From positions 1,455,001-1,519,000 of the forward strand of contig NZ_AP011952.1 of the NCBI RefSeq assembly GCF_000828575.1: DNA of 64,000 nucleotides. Direction: 5' to 3'. Position 1 is the first letter of the stretch. Each line of letters opens with the position of its first letter. Below, in pieces: positions 29,641-37,426 of this stretch. The stretch is from Methanothermobacter sp. CaT2 (GTDB lineage: Archaea > Methanobacteriota > Methanobacteria > Methanobacteriales > Methanothermobacteraceae). The position numbers and the translations under genes are program-made. Under the pieces are notes generated by a model, which was not told the origin of the DNA, ran no database searches, and worked only from the letters and a program-made list of their open reading frames with translations.

Positions 29641-30552
29641 ATGGATGCGCTATTCATAATGCATGCTTCACAGGATCCCGGGTCCATAATGGCGGCTGCA
29701 TTCACTGTAGCTGCACTGACACCTCTCATGGCGGCTCTCATATCACGTATGAGGGATTCGAACCTCTACACTGATGTGAGGGGAGGAACACCACGGGGCA
29801 CGGGTCTGGTGCCCTGGATTGTACTCTCTGTCTTCATGCCAGAGCCCCTGAGGTCACCTGTTGTCATCATGGGCCTCCTGGCCTTCATCGATGACCTCTC
29901 AGGAAGGAGAAGGATCCGTGACCTTCCAGTTGAGTGGGGTCAGCTCTCAAGGGGCCTTGGTATCATAGCGGTCACCATCCTCACATACCCCATCATGGGA
30001 CCGGCCGCCCTCCTGGTGGCCCTCATGATACAGCCCCTTAACATTGCAGATATGCAGCCTGGTGTTGCATGCAGCCTGACAGTAATCATGTCCCTCCTGG
30101 CAGCAGCCATCGCATTCGCGGCTGGTTCAGACATCTACCTACCCCTCCTGGTACTGGCTGTATGCGCTGCCTACTCCCCCCTGGATTACCTGGGAAGGAT
30201 AATGATGGGTGAGGTCGGAAACCACAGCTTTGCAGTGGCCCTGGGACTTGCATTCTACGTCGCCGGAGGCCCATGGTCAGTTCTCATGCTCTTTCTCACA
30301 GCCCCCCTCGTCACAGCCATCCTCAGGAGGGGGAACCTCACAGGGTTCCTTGAGGAGAAAATCGGAATTGAAAACCCAACCTTCGGCGACCTCTACATGG
30401 ATGTAATGACTGGCGGAGGCCTGGGGGATCTTCTGAGGAGAATTTTACTTGGAAGAAGAAGTTTCAGGGTTGATAACCCGGTTTTAATCGCAGTGGGTGT
30501 GAGGAGGCTTCTCTTCAATCCGTATGCATCTCATGGATCAGAAAATCGGTGA
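29641..30552 (+). CDS. MraY/WecA-like polytopic glycosyl-1-phosphate transferase homologue
   Basis: 303 residues with about nine membrane helices. Family traits: YTDVRGGTPRGTGLVPW near residue 45, FIDDLSGRRRIRD (the DD motif, about 83), NIADMQPGV (about 138, where MraY has N-x-x-D-G) and GEVGNHSFAVALG (about 192, cf. G-D-x-G). These place it with prenyl-phosphate sugar-phosphate transferases. The residues are altered relative to true MraY (e.g. GEVGN for GDTGS-type), so substrate or even activity is uncertain. ATG follows AGGTGATCTGG. A role in pseudomurein or N-glycan lipid carriers is inferred. Confidence 0.75.
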   Translation: MDALFIMHASQDPGSIMAAAFTVAALTPLMAALISRMRDSNLYTDVRGGTPRGTGLVPWIVLSVFMPEPLRSPVVIMGLLAFIDDLSGRRRIRDLPVEWGQLSRGLGIIAVTILTYPIMGPAALLVALMIQPLNIADMQPGVACSLTVIMSLLAAAIAFAAGSDIYLPLLVLAVCAAYSPLDYLGRIMMGEVGNHSFAVALGLAFYVAGGPWSVLMLFLTAPLVTAILRRGNLTGFLEEKIGIENPTFGDLYMDVMTGGGLGDLLRRILLGRRSFRVDNPVLIAVGVRRLLFNPYASHGSENR

Positions 30553-30560
30553 TTTAACCA

Positions 30561-32237
30561 TCAGCTAAGTCGCCTTGACTTTATTATGGATACTATAAGT
30601 GCGAGGGCTATCAGAAAACTCACAGCAAAACCGAATATCCCGAGGAAGGGGAACCTCTCGAGTATGAGGGCCTCCCGGGGGATCGTGACCAGCGATGAAC
30701 CTATTATGAGTGCCGATACGAGCATGGCAAGTGATATCCTGTTGGTTGACCGTTCAATCCGCACCGATATCTCGTCAAGGTTTCGGTGTTCCAGTTCCAT
30801 CTTCAATTTACCCTCCTCCAGCTTCTGGAGGGCGCTTATCAGGCCACGGGGGAGATCATTCATTATGTGCTCCAGTTCAATGATGGCCGCCGGCACCTCA
30901 TCAAGGTTCCTCAGGGGGTTGAGCCGGTTTCTTATCAGTTTATGGGTCATCTCCCATGCAACCTCAAGGCCATTGAACCTTGGATCAAGCCTCTCACCCA
31001 GGTCCTCCGCCATGCTCATGACCCTTGCAAGCAGCACGAAGTCACGGGGTATCCTTATTCTGTGCCTCCTTATCATACCAGGCATTGTGAACTCTGTGAG
31101 TATCTCCCCCACCTTCCTGACATCGGCACCATAGTAGCGGTCAAGGAGGTCTATTATGTCATACTTGACCTCCTCAAGGTCTGTCTCCTCTGTCAGGATG
31201 TTCATGTACCTCAGCTGGTTAACTATACCGTTAACATCATAGTTCATAAGGAGTATGAAAAGCTCTGCCAGTCTGTCCCTGAATGAACGATCAAGATGTC
31301 CCATCATCCCGAAATCGAGGAAACAGAGGACATTTCCCTTCTGGACGAGAATATTGCCGGGGTGGGGGTCCGCATGGAAGAACCCGTGTATGAATATCTG
31401 TTTAAAGTAACACCTGGCACCCCTCTCGGCTATCACCCGTGCATTGAATTTTATATCTGACTTTAAAATGTCTGTGAGCTTAACACCGTCCACATACTCC
31501 ATGGTGAGTACCTTGCCTGTTGAGTACTCCCTGTAAACGTAGGGCGCGTAAACGGTCTCATCATCCATGAACATTGCACGGAATCTCTCCACATTGTTGG
31601 CTTCCTGGTGGTAGTCCAGTTCCTTTCTGATGGCCCTTTCGAATTCAGCCACTATCCCTGGCAGGTTGTAGTACCTCAAACCGGGGACCCTGTCATTGGC
31701 AAGCTTTGCAAGGTACTTCATCAGCATTATGTCGCTCTTCACGGTGTCGGCTATGCCCGGGCGCTGGACCTTCACAGCAACAGCATCACCATTCCTTAGA
31801 CGGGCCCTGTGGACCTGTCCTATTGATGCCGATGCAACCGGTTCCTCCTGAAATTCAGCGAAAACTTCCTCCATGGGAACTCCGAGTTCAGATTCCAGGA
31901 CCCTCTTCACATCCTCAAAGGGGAACGGTGGAGCCTCGTCCTGAAGCTTGGCCAGCTCCTCAGCCACCTCCCTACCCACAAGGTCTGCCCTTGTGCTCAG
32001 GACCTGCCCCAGTTTTATGAAGGTTGTTCCAAGTTCCTCAAGAACCAGCCTGAGACGTACATGGGCGGGTTCATGTACCTCCTCAGGGCTCTTTATATAT
32101 AGTTTAAGGGTCTCGAAGAGCCTGTTTTTAAGGCCAACCGCCTCAAGGATATTCCCGAAGTGGTACTTGGTCATGACCCTTATGATCTCCCTGAGGCGAC
32201 CCATGTCCGGCCTGTTATTATAGGGGCCTATGTTCAT
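30561..32237 (-). CDS. UbiB/ABC1-family atypical kinase
   Basis: About 558 residues. ADCK/UbiB signatures: FIKLGQVLSTRADLVG (KxGQ motif, about residue 72), ASIGQVHRARL (Ala-rich loop), VAVKVQRPGI (catalytic Lys), FHADPHPGNILV (catalytic loop), LDFGMMGHL (DFG). Two C-terminal hydrophobic helices (about 500-555) anchor it in the membrane. In bacteria and mitochondria this family supports ubiquinone synthesis; Methanothermobacter has no quinone or methanophenazine, so the lipid target must differ. Start chosen at ATG 32237 behind GTGATT; GTG 32246 is in frame. Confidence 0.9.
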   Translation of the reverse strand: MNIGPYNNRPDMGRLREIIRVMTKYHFGNILEAVGLKNRLFETLKLYIKSPEEVHEPAHVRLRLVLEELGTTFIKLGQVLSTRADLVGREVAEELAKLQDEAPPFPFEDVKRVLESELGVPMEEVFAEFQEEPVASASIGQVHRARLRNGDAVAVKVQRPGIADTVKSDIMLMKYLAKLANDRVPGLRYYNLPGIVAEFERAIRKELDYHQEANNVERFRAMFMDDETVYAPYVYREYSTGKVLTMEYVDGVKLTDILKSDIKFNARVIAERGARCYFKQIFIHGFFHADPHPGNILVQKGNVLCFLDFGMMGHLDRSFRDRLAELFILLMNYDVNGIVNQLRYMNILTEETDLEEVKYDIIDLLDRYYGADVRKVGEILTEFTMPGMIRRHRIRIPRDFVLLARVMSMAEDLGERLDPRFNGLEVAWEMTHKLIRNRLNPLRNLDEVPAAIIELEHIMNDLPRGLISALQKLEEGKLKMELEHRNLDEISVRIERSTNRISLAMLVSALIIGSSLVTIPREALILERFPFLGIFGFAVSFLIALALIVSIIKSRRLS

Positions 32238-32338
32238 ATTAATCACTTATTTAATGTATAATATTTAAATCTACTTTAAGACGATGTTTTTGCACTGAAA
32301 TTTTTTCACAGATCATGTTTATGGAGCTGGTGATGATA

Positions 32339-33385
32339 ATGAAGGCGCTTTTCACGGTAACAGGTCGCGGAATGGGAGGAGACGCCATAACAGCCCTTAA
32401 TATAGCAGGCGCACTTGAAAGGAGAGGATTTGAATGCGAATTCGCACTTGACCACAGCGCACCGGGGATACTCTTCAGGAAGAGGGGCATTGAATGGCAC
32501 CGCGTGAGGATACCCCAGGCAGGTGGCCATGCAGCAAGCAAAACTAAACTCCTCTCTGCAGCACTCAGGACCACCAGGGCAATCTATGAGACCTGGAGGC
32601 TCATAAGACGCATCAGGCCAGACGTGGTTGTAGGTGTAATAGGGGGAGGAGCCGTTGTGGGGTGCCTGGCAGCAAAGATTGCAGGCGTCCCTGCAGTCGG
32701 GATCCTGATAACACCCACCGATGCAAAGGTCTGCACAAGGCTTAACAGGAACGTGGCCCTGCCCGAGTCAAACCTCTTCGGCAGGGACATTGAGGGTGTT
32801 GAAAGTGTATACTCACCAATAAGTCATGATATAACCCTTGGCGACCCCGAAATTGCCTGCAGGAGGATGCCCCCACAGTTTGACCCTGACAGACCGACCA
32901 TAGTCCTTTCATCGGGATCATCCCTCTTTAAGGCGATGGCTGAGGCCGCAGCGAGGCTGGCAGATTCAGGCATGGAGGCGAACATTACGGTGCTGGGCCA
33001 CCCCCTGAGGGAAGAGTATCTCAAGATAATCGACCATGAGGGAATAATAAACCTGGGCTACATTGACTGGGTGAAGGACCTCTACAGCATCGCTGACCTT
33101 GCTGTACTCTCGGATGATGGTGTGATGGTCCATGAGGCCATCGCACTGGGGGTCCCTGTTGTGGCACTGAGGGGTGTCAAGTATGGAAGGTACCACAATA
33201 TGGGGGCTGTATTCAGGGGCGCGGTCCTTGAGGCTGACCCTGAGGATATCGTGGAGGCTGTTTCAGCAGCACTTGAGAGGTCAGATGAGCTCCGGAGGGC
33301 TGCCAGAAAGTACAGTGGGGACGTGATGGGGGCTGCAGATAGAATTGCGGAGATCATAGAGGAGGAGGCATGCCGCAGACAGTAA
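32339..33385 (+). CDS. MurG-like glycosyltransferase (GT28 type)
   Basis: 348 residues from ATG 32339 (GGTGATGATA upstream). GT-B two-domain layout: N-terminal domain with TVTGRGMGGDAITALNIA (glycine-rich acceptor loop) and DVVVGVIGGGAVVGCLAAKIA; C-terminal donor domain with IVLSSGSSLFKAMAEAA, IDWVKDLYSIADLAVLSDDGVMVHEAIALGVPVVAL (the donor-binding helix with acidic residues). Closest in pattern to MurG/diacylglycerol glucosyltransferases. With the MraY-like gene 2.7 kb upstream it may act in pseudomurein precursor or glycolipid synthesis. Substrate not determinable. Confidence 0.78.
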   Translation: MKALFTVTGRGMGGDAITALNIAGALERRGFECEFALDHSAPGILFRKRGIEWHRVRIPQAGGHAASKTKLLSAALRTTRAIYETWRLIRRIRPDVVVGVIGGGAVVGCLAAKIAGVPAVGILITPTDAKVCTRLNRNVALPESNLFGRDIEGVESVYSPISHDITLGDPEIACRRMPPQFDPDRPTIVLSSGSSLFKAMAEAAARLADSGMEANITVLGHPLREEYLKIIDHEGIINLGYIDWVKDLYSIADLAVLSDDGVMVHEAIALGVPVVALRGVKYGRYHNMGAVFRGAVLEADPEDIVEAVSAALERSDELRRAARKYSGDVMGAADRIAEIIEEEACRRQ

Positions 33386-33408
33386 CCTTCAGGGTGCCAT
33401 TGACTGCT

Positions 33409-34692
33409 TCAGTACCTTGAAAGGAACCTCATGAGCTTATATATGGAATCCGTGGAGGGGTGGGTCTCAACGAAGCCCTCAAACTCATACATGGACACAC
33501 CGAGCCTCATCAGGAGGGAGAGGTAGGGCATGATGAGCCTTGCACCGGGCGCAACCGAGTATATGCCTGAAGGGCTGCCATCATCAAGGAGTCTGACCTT
33601 GCTGATCCCTGTTTTACCATCATTAACACCCCAGAATGACCCCGGTCCTGCAAGGCCGGGTATGACGGCTTCTCTCCCATCCTCACCAGGAATATCCACG
33701 AATCCGACATCGTATCTGAGGGAGATTGAGTAGGGGAGGTAACGGTAATCAACCCGCCTCTCAATACCTGCGGCGTTGAGCCCCGCCACCACACCCTCCA
33801 TCCTTGCAACGGGTGTTGTTCCATGGCCCCCTGTAACATCACCGGCGGCATATACATTCTCACGTGAGGTCTCCATACGGTCATTCACCTTAACTCCTCC
33901 ACGGGGTCCCAGTTCAAGGAAACCCTTCAGGAAATCCGAATTTGGTCTGAGGCCCGTTGCAAGCATTGGGAGGCCCTCTATGTAGCCTCCAGAAGTCTGA
34001 ACACCGGATCCATCTATTTCTGTGGTTGATGTATCCTCCAGTATTCTGACATCGCTGAGGACCTTTTCTGAAACATAGTCCCTTATCAGGGGGTCCAGTT
34101 TACTGAGAAAACCGCTTCTTGATACTACCGTGACCTCTGATCCGAAGGAAGAGAATATGCCTGCAAATTCAGCTGCTATAACCCCACCACCGATTATAAC
34201 GAGCTTATCAGGGATTCCGTCGAGGTCGAGGATGTCCCGGTATGTTATGGCTTTGCTGGCGCCTTCAATGGGGGGTATGAGGGGAGATGCTCCGGTTGCG
34301 ATTATGAGTCTGTCATAGTCCAGCTCCTCCCCCTCAACGAGGAGCCTATCATCCTCAAACTCCGCCACCCCGTAAAGTATTTCAATACCGGCATCCAGGG
34401 TCTCCCTCTCGGTGACATGCCTTATACGTTCAAGGGTCCTCTTCACACCCCCTGCTATGCGGCGGTAGTCTGCTGAGCATTCAACATCCAGCACCCCAAG
34501 ATCACTGAGTTGCCGGGCCTCCTCAAGGAACCTTGCAACGTCATTGAGGCCACATACAACCATACAGCCCTCGTTCAGGCATGTCCCACCAATCAGTTTC
34601 TTTTCAACAAGCATTACGTCCATGTCGAGGGCTGCGAGCTCCATTGCAGCGGCCCTTCCAGCTGGCCCTCCCCCTATCACAACACATCGCAT
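33409..34692 (-). CDS. Class I pyridine nucleotide-disulfide oxidoreductase (dihydrolipoamide dehydrogenase-like)
   Basis: 427 residues from ATG 34692 (GGTGTC upstream; ATG 34704 also in frame). FAD motif CVVIGGGPAGRAAAMEL, redox-active GGTCLNEGC (about residues 35-43), second dinucleotide fold VIIGGGVIAAEFAGIFSSFGSEVTVV, and DVTGGHGTTPVARMEG. The C-terminal catalytic His region reads ETHPSTDSIYKL instead of the usual HPT-x-x-E, a conservative change. Methanogens lack 2-oxoacid dehydrogenase complexes, so a role in lipoate, CoA-disulfide or other thiol reduction is more likely than in pyruvate dehydrogenase. Confidence 0.85.
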   Translation of the reverse strand: MRCVVIGGGPAGRAAAMELAALDMDVMLVEKKLIGGTCLNEGCMVVCGLNDVARFLEEARQLSDLGVLDVECSADYRRIAGGVKRTLERIRHVTERETLDAGIEILYGVAEFEDDRLLVEGEELDYDRLIIATGASPLIPPIEGASKAITYRDILDLDGIPDKLVIIGGGVIAAEFAGIFSSFGSEVTVVSRSGFLSKLDPLIRDYVSEKVLSDVRILEDTSTTEIDGSGVQTSGGYIEGLPMLATGLRPNSDFLKGFLELGPRGGVKVNDRMETSRENVYAAGDVTGGHGTTPVARMEGVVAGLNAAGIERRVDYRYLPYSISLRYDVGFVDIPGEDGREAVIPGLAGPGSFWGVNDGKTGISKVRLLDDGSPSGIYSVAPGARLIMPYLSLLMRLGVSMYEFEGFVETHPSTDSIYKLMRFLSRY

Positions 34693-34814
34693 ATCAGACA
34701 CCATGGTATTAATTCAATGGCATTGTTTCCCACAAATCTTTATATGTGACGGATCTTTATCTAAACATTAGTGTATTCTGACTTTAATCCTATTAATTTG
34801 GAGAGGGTTATTGA

Positions 34815-35063
34815 ATGTGTATTGCAGCACCTGCTCAGATTATTGAAATTGATAGTGAGGATAACATTGCCACCGTTGACTTCGGTGGTGTGAGGCAACA
34901 GGTCAAACTTGACCTTGTGGATGATGTTGAGGAGGGCAAGTATGTTCTTGTTCACTCAGGCTACGCCATTGAGGTGATGTCTGATGAGGCGGCAAGGGAG
35001 TCCCTTGAAGCTTGGGATGAACTTCTGAAGGCCCTCGAAGAGGAGGACAGCCTGGAGCTGTGA
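34815..35063 (+). CDS. hypC: Hydrogenase maturation protein HypC/HupF
   Basis: 82-residue chaperone that ferries the Fe(CN)2CO unit with HypD to NiFe hydrogenase large subunits. The invariant N-terminal MCIAAPAQIIEI provides Cys2, the essential residue after Met removal; VDFGGVRQQVKLDLV and the GKYVLVHSGYAIEVM segment complete the OB-like barrel. ATG at 34815 behind GGAGAGGG. Alone here, divergent from the disulfide reductase, with a TATA-like CTTTATATG at 34736-34744. Normal length with a slightly acidic tail. Confidence 0.95.
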   Translation: MCIAAPAQIIEIDSEDNIATVDFGGVRQQVKLDLVDDVEEGKYVLVHSGYAIEVMSDEAARESLEAWDELLKALEEEDSLEL

Positions 35064-35392
35064 TCAACAGAGCCATTCCATTTATTTTTCTTTGATTGGT
35101 TTCGGAAAAGCCGAAAATAAAGAATTTAAGAAAAATAGGGTTTTTTCATTTTTCACGTGGTATACCATGATTTCTGCGGATTCCTATCTGTGATTTCTGA
35201 TGTGGGTATGTCTATCATGAATATTATAGGGGGATAATATCCCCAGTATCCATTGTATGTCCTCATGATGCTATCCTCTATAGCTTAAAGGCCTGGGATC
35301 CCACTGGCTCCACTCACTCTTATGAAGACTATGTTGTTTGGGATAGTCCACCTCTCATCATTTATACGGTTTTAAGCTTTGATTTTCATGTT
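35064..35392. other. Intergenic region with a possible hairpin terminator and a decayed coding fragment
   Basis: No intact gene. Just after hypC, at 35099-35116, the inverted repeat TTTCGG...CCGAAA followed by an AT-rich run could end transcription. On the plus strand 35201-35440 is open and its first 60 codons read like protein (KAWDPTGSTHSYEDYVVW), with no start codon; it probably is a remnant of a secreted or surface protein. It marks the left edge of the AT-rich accessory island. Confidence 0.45.
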
Positions 35393-35812
35393 TCACGCAG
35401 GCGCTTGCCTTATTATCATAGTGCTATACAGAAGACACATTAGAGCAACCACCATGAAACCAATCATTGTAGTTGTAAATATACTTTCTTCAAGAGGAAC
35501 CTTTGAGGTTAAAGAAATTAACAAACCCAAAAAATTGAACCCCACTGTAACTAAAACACTAATTAAAAGTTTTTCGGGCGATTTTCTAATATTAATATGA
35601 ACGTAAGTTCCTTTTCCTTTCATCCAACCCAAAATAGCCTCTATTAAACCTAGTGTCATACCTACAACAAATATATCTAGTAATATTATCCACGAACTTA
35701 TGGCACTTTTTGGCGGCATCAGTCCAGTACCTTCCATATATCTTGTAAGAGAGATAATGGTAGTTATTATGAATGCTATCAGTAAGCTGATTATAATTGG
35801 CTTATTTTCCAT
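35393..35812 (-). CDS. Small polytopic membrane protein of the C39 island, second cassette (candidate immunity protein)
   Basis: 139 residues with four hydrophobic segments: about 5-23 (IIISLLIAFIITTIISL), 38-62, 83-103 and 113-132; a basic loop KGKGTYVHINIRKSPEK lies between helices 2 and 3. ATG at 35812 has GGGAGGG in good position. It is 70 bases downstream of the second leader-type peptide gene and not obviously similar in sequence to the two membrane proteins of the first cassette. Codon use is AT-rich. By position it is the analogue of an immunity protein; that function is inference, and no named family is recognised. Confidence 0.65.
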   Translation of the reverse strand: MENKPIIISLLIAFIITTIISLTRYMEGTGLMPPKSAISSWIILLDIFVVGMTLGLIEAILGWMKGKGTYVHINIRKSPEKLLISVLVTVGFNFLGLLISLTSKVPLEESIFTTTMIGFMVVALMCLLYSTMIIRQAPA

Positions 35813-35882
35813 TTAGTACCCTCCCGTTATTTAATTTTAAAAAAATAAAATGCAATAGACGTCTTTTTACATGTGTATTTGT

Positions 35883-36110
35883 CTAGGCATCGTATTCTAT
35901 ATAATGGATCCTGTGGTCTTTCCCGATATAAGCTCTCACTTTTTTGAACGGAGGATGATAAGCAATGTAACACCAGTACTTTTTTGGCACGTATTTATTC
36001 CTAACTGAAATGATTATTGTACCTATTGTAACAGGCGCTAGGAATTGCCAGCACTTACCTTTAATGTTCTTCATTTCCTCATCAGTCAGAGTTCTGTTGT
36101 CTGTCTGCAC
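35883..36110 (-). CDS. Leader-type peptide / variable C-terminus of the second (orphan) C39 cassette
   Basis: 75 codons from GTG 36110. It contains TLTDEEMKNIKGKCWQF, matching the first cassette's TLTNEEMQNIKGKFLQF, then an unrelated 54-residue tail rich in Lys, Tyr and His with two Cys (KYWCYIAYHPPFKKVRAYIG). E-M-x-x-I-x-G-K resembles a double-glycine leader with Lys at -1. The GTG has no ribosome-binding site. Upstream, the same linker as in cassette 1 (TQV-N-x-TTDQTNNQ) is present but broken by a one-base deletion near 36174 and a TGA near 36228, so this is most likely the C-terminus of a degenerate or recombination-reserve fusion. Toxin or bacteriocin role is inferred. Confidence 0.6.
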   Translation of the reverse strand: MQTDNRTLTDEEMKNIKGKCWQFLAPVTIGTIIISVRNKYVPKKYWCYIAYHPPFKKVRAYIGKDHRIHYIEYDA

Positions 36111-36162
36111 ATCAGAGGCGGTATCTGTCAGGTTATTTACGGGTTCTGATGAGGTGTTCTCG

Positions 36163-36374
36163 TTGCTTTGATCTGTTGATTATTTGTTTGATCTGTAGTT
36201 CCGTTAACTTGTGTTGGATTATTAGATCATATAACCAGTGTATATCTGCTATAAATCTCAGCGAACTCTTCTATATTCATTTCGATGTTCCCGAGGCTTG
36301 GATCTGCGAGTTTGATCGTGTCATTGGTGATTTCATTTATTACGGTGTAGTGTCCCGTGCCGTCTTGATGGTAT
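36163..36374 (-). pseudogene. Truncated duplicate of the C39-domain C-terminus and linker
   Basis: This segment repeats 37437-37653 with very few differences. In its C39 frame it encodes GTGHYTVINEITNDTIKL and LADPSLGNIEMNIEEFAEIYS, i.e. the catalytic His and Asp part of the domain, but lacks the signal peptide and the Cys. The frame is disrupted at its 5' side (one base missing near 36365), ends at TGA after YTLVI, and the linker loses a base near 36174. It begins right after the stop of the upstream membrane-protein gene. It is the homology arm expected of an orphan cassette. Confidence 0.85.
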
Positions 36375-36414
36375 CTTCTGGTGTCATTGATGTTGTGGTG
36401 GGGTCTGCGGAAAC

Positions 36415-36780
36415 TCAAAGGGATTTTGATCTAGCTTTCGATATAACATTGTCTATCATGGATCCTACTGTCATCAGTATTAGGACCATGAAAAAGTATC
36501 CAATTAAGGCTATGAAAAAGAGTCCACCATGAGCAGATAGTAGTGTCCAGGTTGATGAAATATTGTGGTGAATCATCGATCTCAGTAATCCTCCCAGTAA
36601 TCCTATGAATAAAGATACTATGGCTGTTATAATCATGTTAACCTCTTTTTCTTCCATCTTACTGAAATGTGCGATAAAGAATCCTGCCAGGATAACAAAG
36701 GACAATGCTAGAGGGAATGCCACTATCAAGGAGATGAGAAGCATTGACAAACCAATTAGCAGGACATATGCCCGTTTCAT
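36415..36780 (-). CDS. Small polytopic membrane protein B of the C39 island, first cassette
   Basis: 121 residues, four hydrophobic helices (about 5-22, 23-38, 50-66 and 84-106) separated by short charged loops (HFSKMEEKEVN; RSMIHHNISST). ATG 36780 overlaps the stop of membrane protein A as ATGA, so translation is coupled. Its own stop coincides with the beginning of the truncated C39 repeat. AT-rich codon use. No family recognised; the pairing with protein A directly after the leader-type peptide suggests an immunity or export role. Confidence 0.65.
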   Translation of the reverse strand: MKRAYVLLIGLSMLLISLIVAFPLALSFVILAGFFIAHFSKMEEKEVNMIITAIVSLFIGLLGGLLRSMIHHNISSTWTLLSAHGGLFFIALIGYFFMVLILMTVGSMIDNVISKARSKSL

Positions 36781-37163
36781 TTTTCACATACCTCCGAATA
36801 GATGTGTTTAGATAATAGAACTGCGTAGTTAAGCACTATCAGGGAGGGTAAGGTAGCCCATAAGCTTTCTGACGTGCTTTTAATTAGAGTGACGTCCATG
36901 TATCTTGAATAAAGAATGCCTATGATGTTGATTATGACAAGAGAAATGGCAGCAGTTAACTTGTTTCCCTCACATAATTCTAACAGACCCCCCAGGATCA
37001 CACCATTAAGGAGGAGATAAATTAGAAATTGAAACTGTCCAGGACCATAGACTCTATAAAAAAGATCACTGAGGGGTAGATTTCCTGAAAATAAAAAGAT
37101 AATGGTTGAGAGAAAAACAACCCCCAGAGCAATTGAACGGACATAAAATCTCTCTACGACCAT
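36777..37163 (-). CDS. Small polytopic membrane protein A of the C39 island, first cassette
   Basis: 128 residues with about four membrane segments (SIALGVVFLSTIIFLF, about 10-25; FLIYLLLNGVILGGLLEL, about 45-63; AAISLVIINIIGILY, about 70-85; LPSLIVLNYAVLL, about 105-118). ATG 37163 is nine bases past the stop of the first leader-type peptide, whose stop lies inside the ribosome-binding site GAGGTG. Ends in a four-base overlap with protein B. Candidate immunity protein by position only. Confidence 0.65.
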   Translation of the reverse strand: MVVERFYVRSIALGVVFLSTIIFLFSGNLPLSDLFYRVYGPGQFQFLIYLLLNGVILGGLLELCEGNKLTAAISLVIINIIGILYSRYMDVTLIKSTSESLWATLPSLIVLNYAVLLSKHIYSEVCEK

Positions 37164-37172
37164 TAAAACACC

Positions 37173-37358
37173 TCAAAGTTCATCTGTCAAGACGATACCT
37201 GTGAACCCACCTGTAAGACCTAATATATGCCCTCTTAAATCCAGGATTAACTTTATCACCATACCACTCAGCCCGTAAACTGTCATATACGCTTGGATAC
37301 CACTCCAGATGAACTGCAAGAACTTACCCTTGATGTTTTGCATCTCTTCGTTGGTCAA
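37173..37358 (-). CDS. Leader-type peptide / variable C-terminus of the first C39 cassette
   Basis: 61 codons if started at TTG 37358, but that TTG has no ribosome-binding site and the frame is open up to 37493. Read from there it gives an Asn/Thr/Gln linker (TQVNKTTDQTNNQTDQSNDG), then TLTNEEMQNIKGKFLQF and a hydrophobic, Gly-rich tail (AYMTVYGLSGMVIKL; GHILGLTGGFTGIV). One extra base near 37494 would join it in frame to the C39 domain upstream, as the second copy's sequence at that point shows. It is therefore most likely the C-terminal, releasable part of a C39 fusion protein; a bacteriocin-like or toxic role is inferred from leader motif and context. Confidence 0.6.
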   Translation of the reverse strand: MTNEEMQNIKGKFLQFIWSGIQAYMTVYGLSGMVIKLILDLRGHILGLTGGFTGIVLTDEL

Positions 37359-37426
37359 AGTTTTACTTTTTGATCGTACGTTGGTTGAATTTACTTCTGT
37401 AACATTACCTACAGGTGCTGTTGTGG

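Noticed and set aside
36120-36540. Plus-strand 127-codon frame across the truncated C39 repeat
   Set aside because: It is antisense to the repeat and the membrane-protein gene end; the same shadow appears opposite the first copy at 37487-37690.
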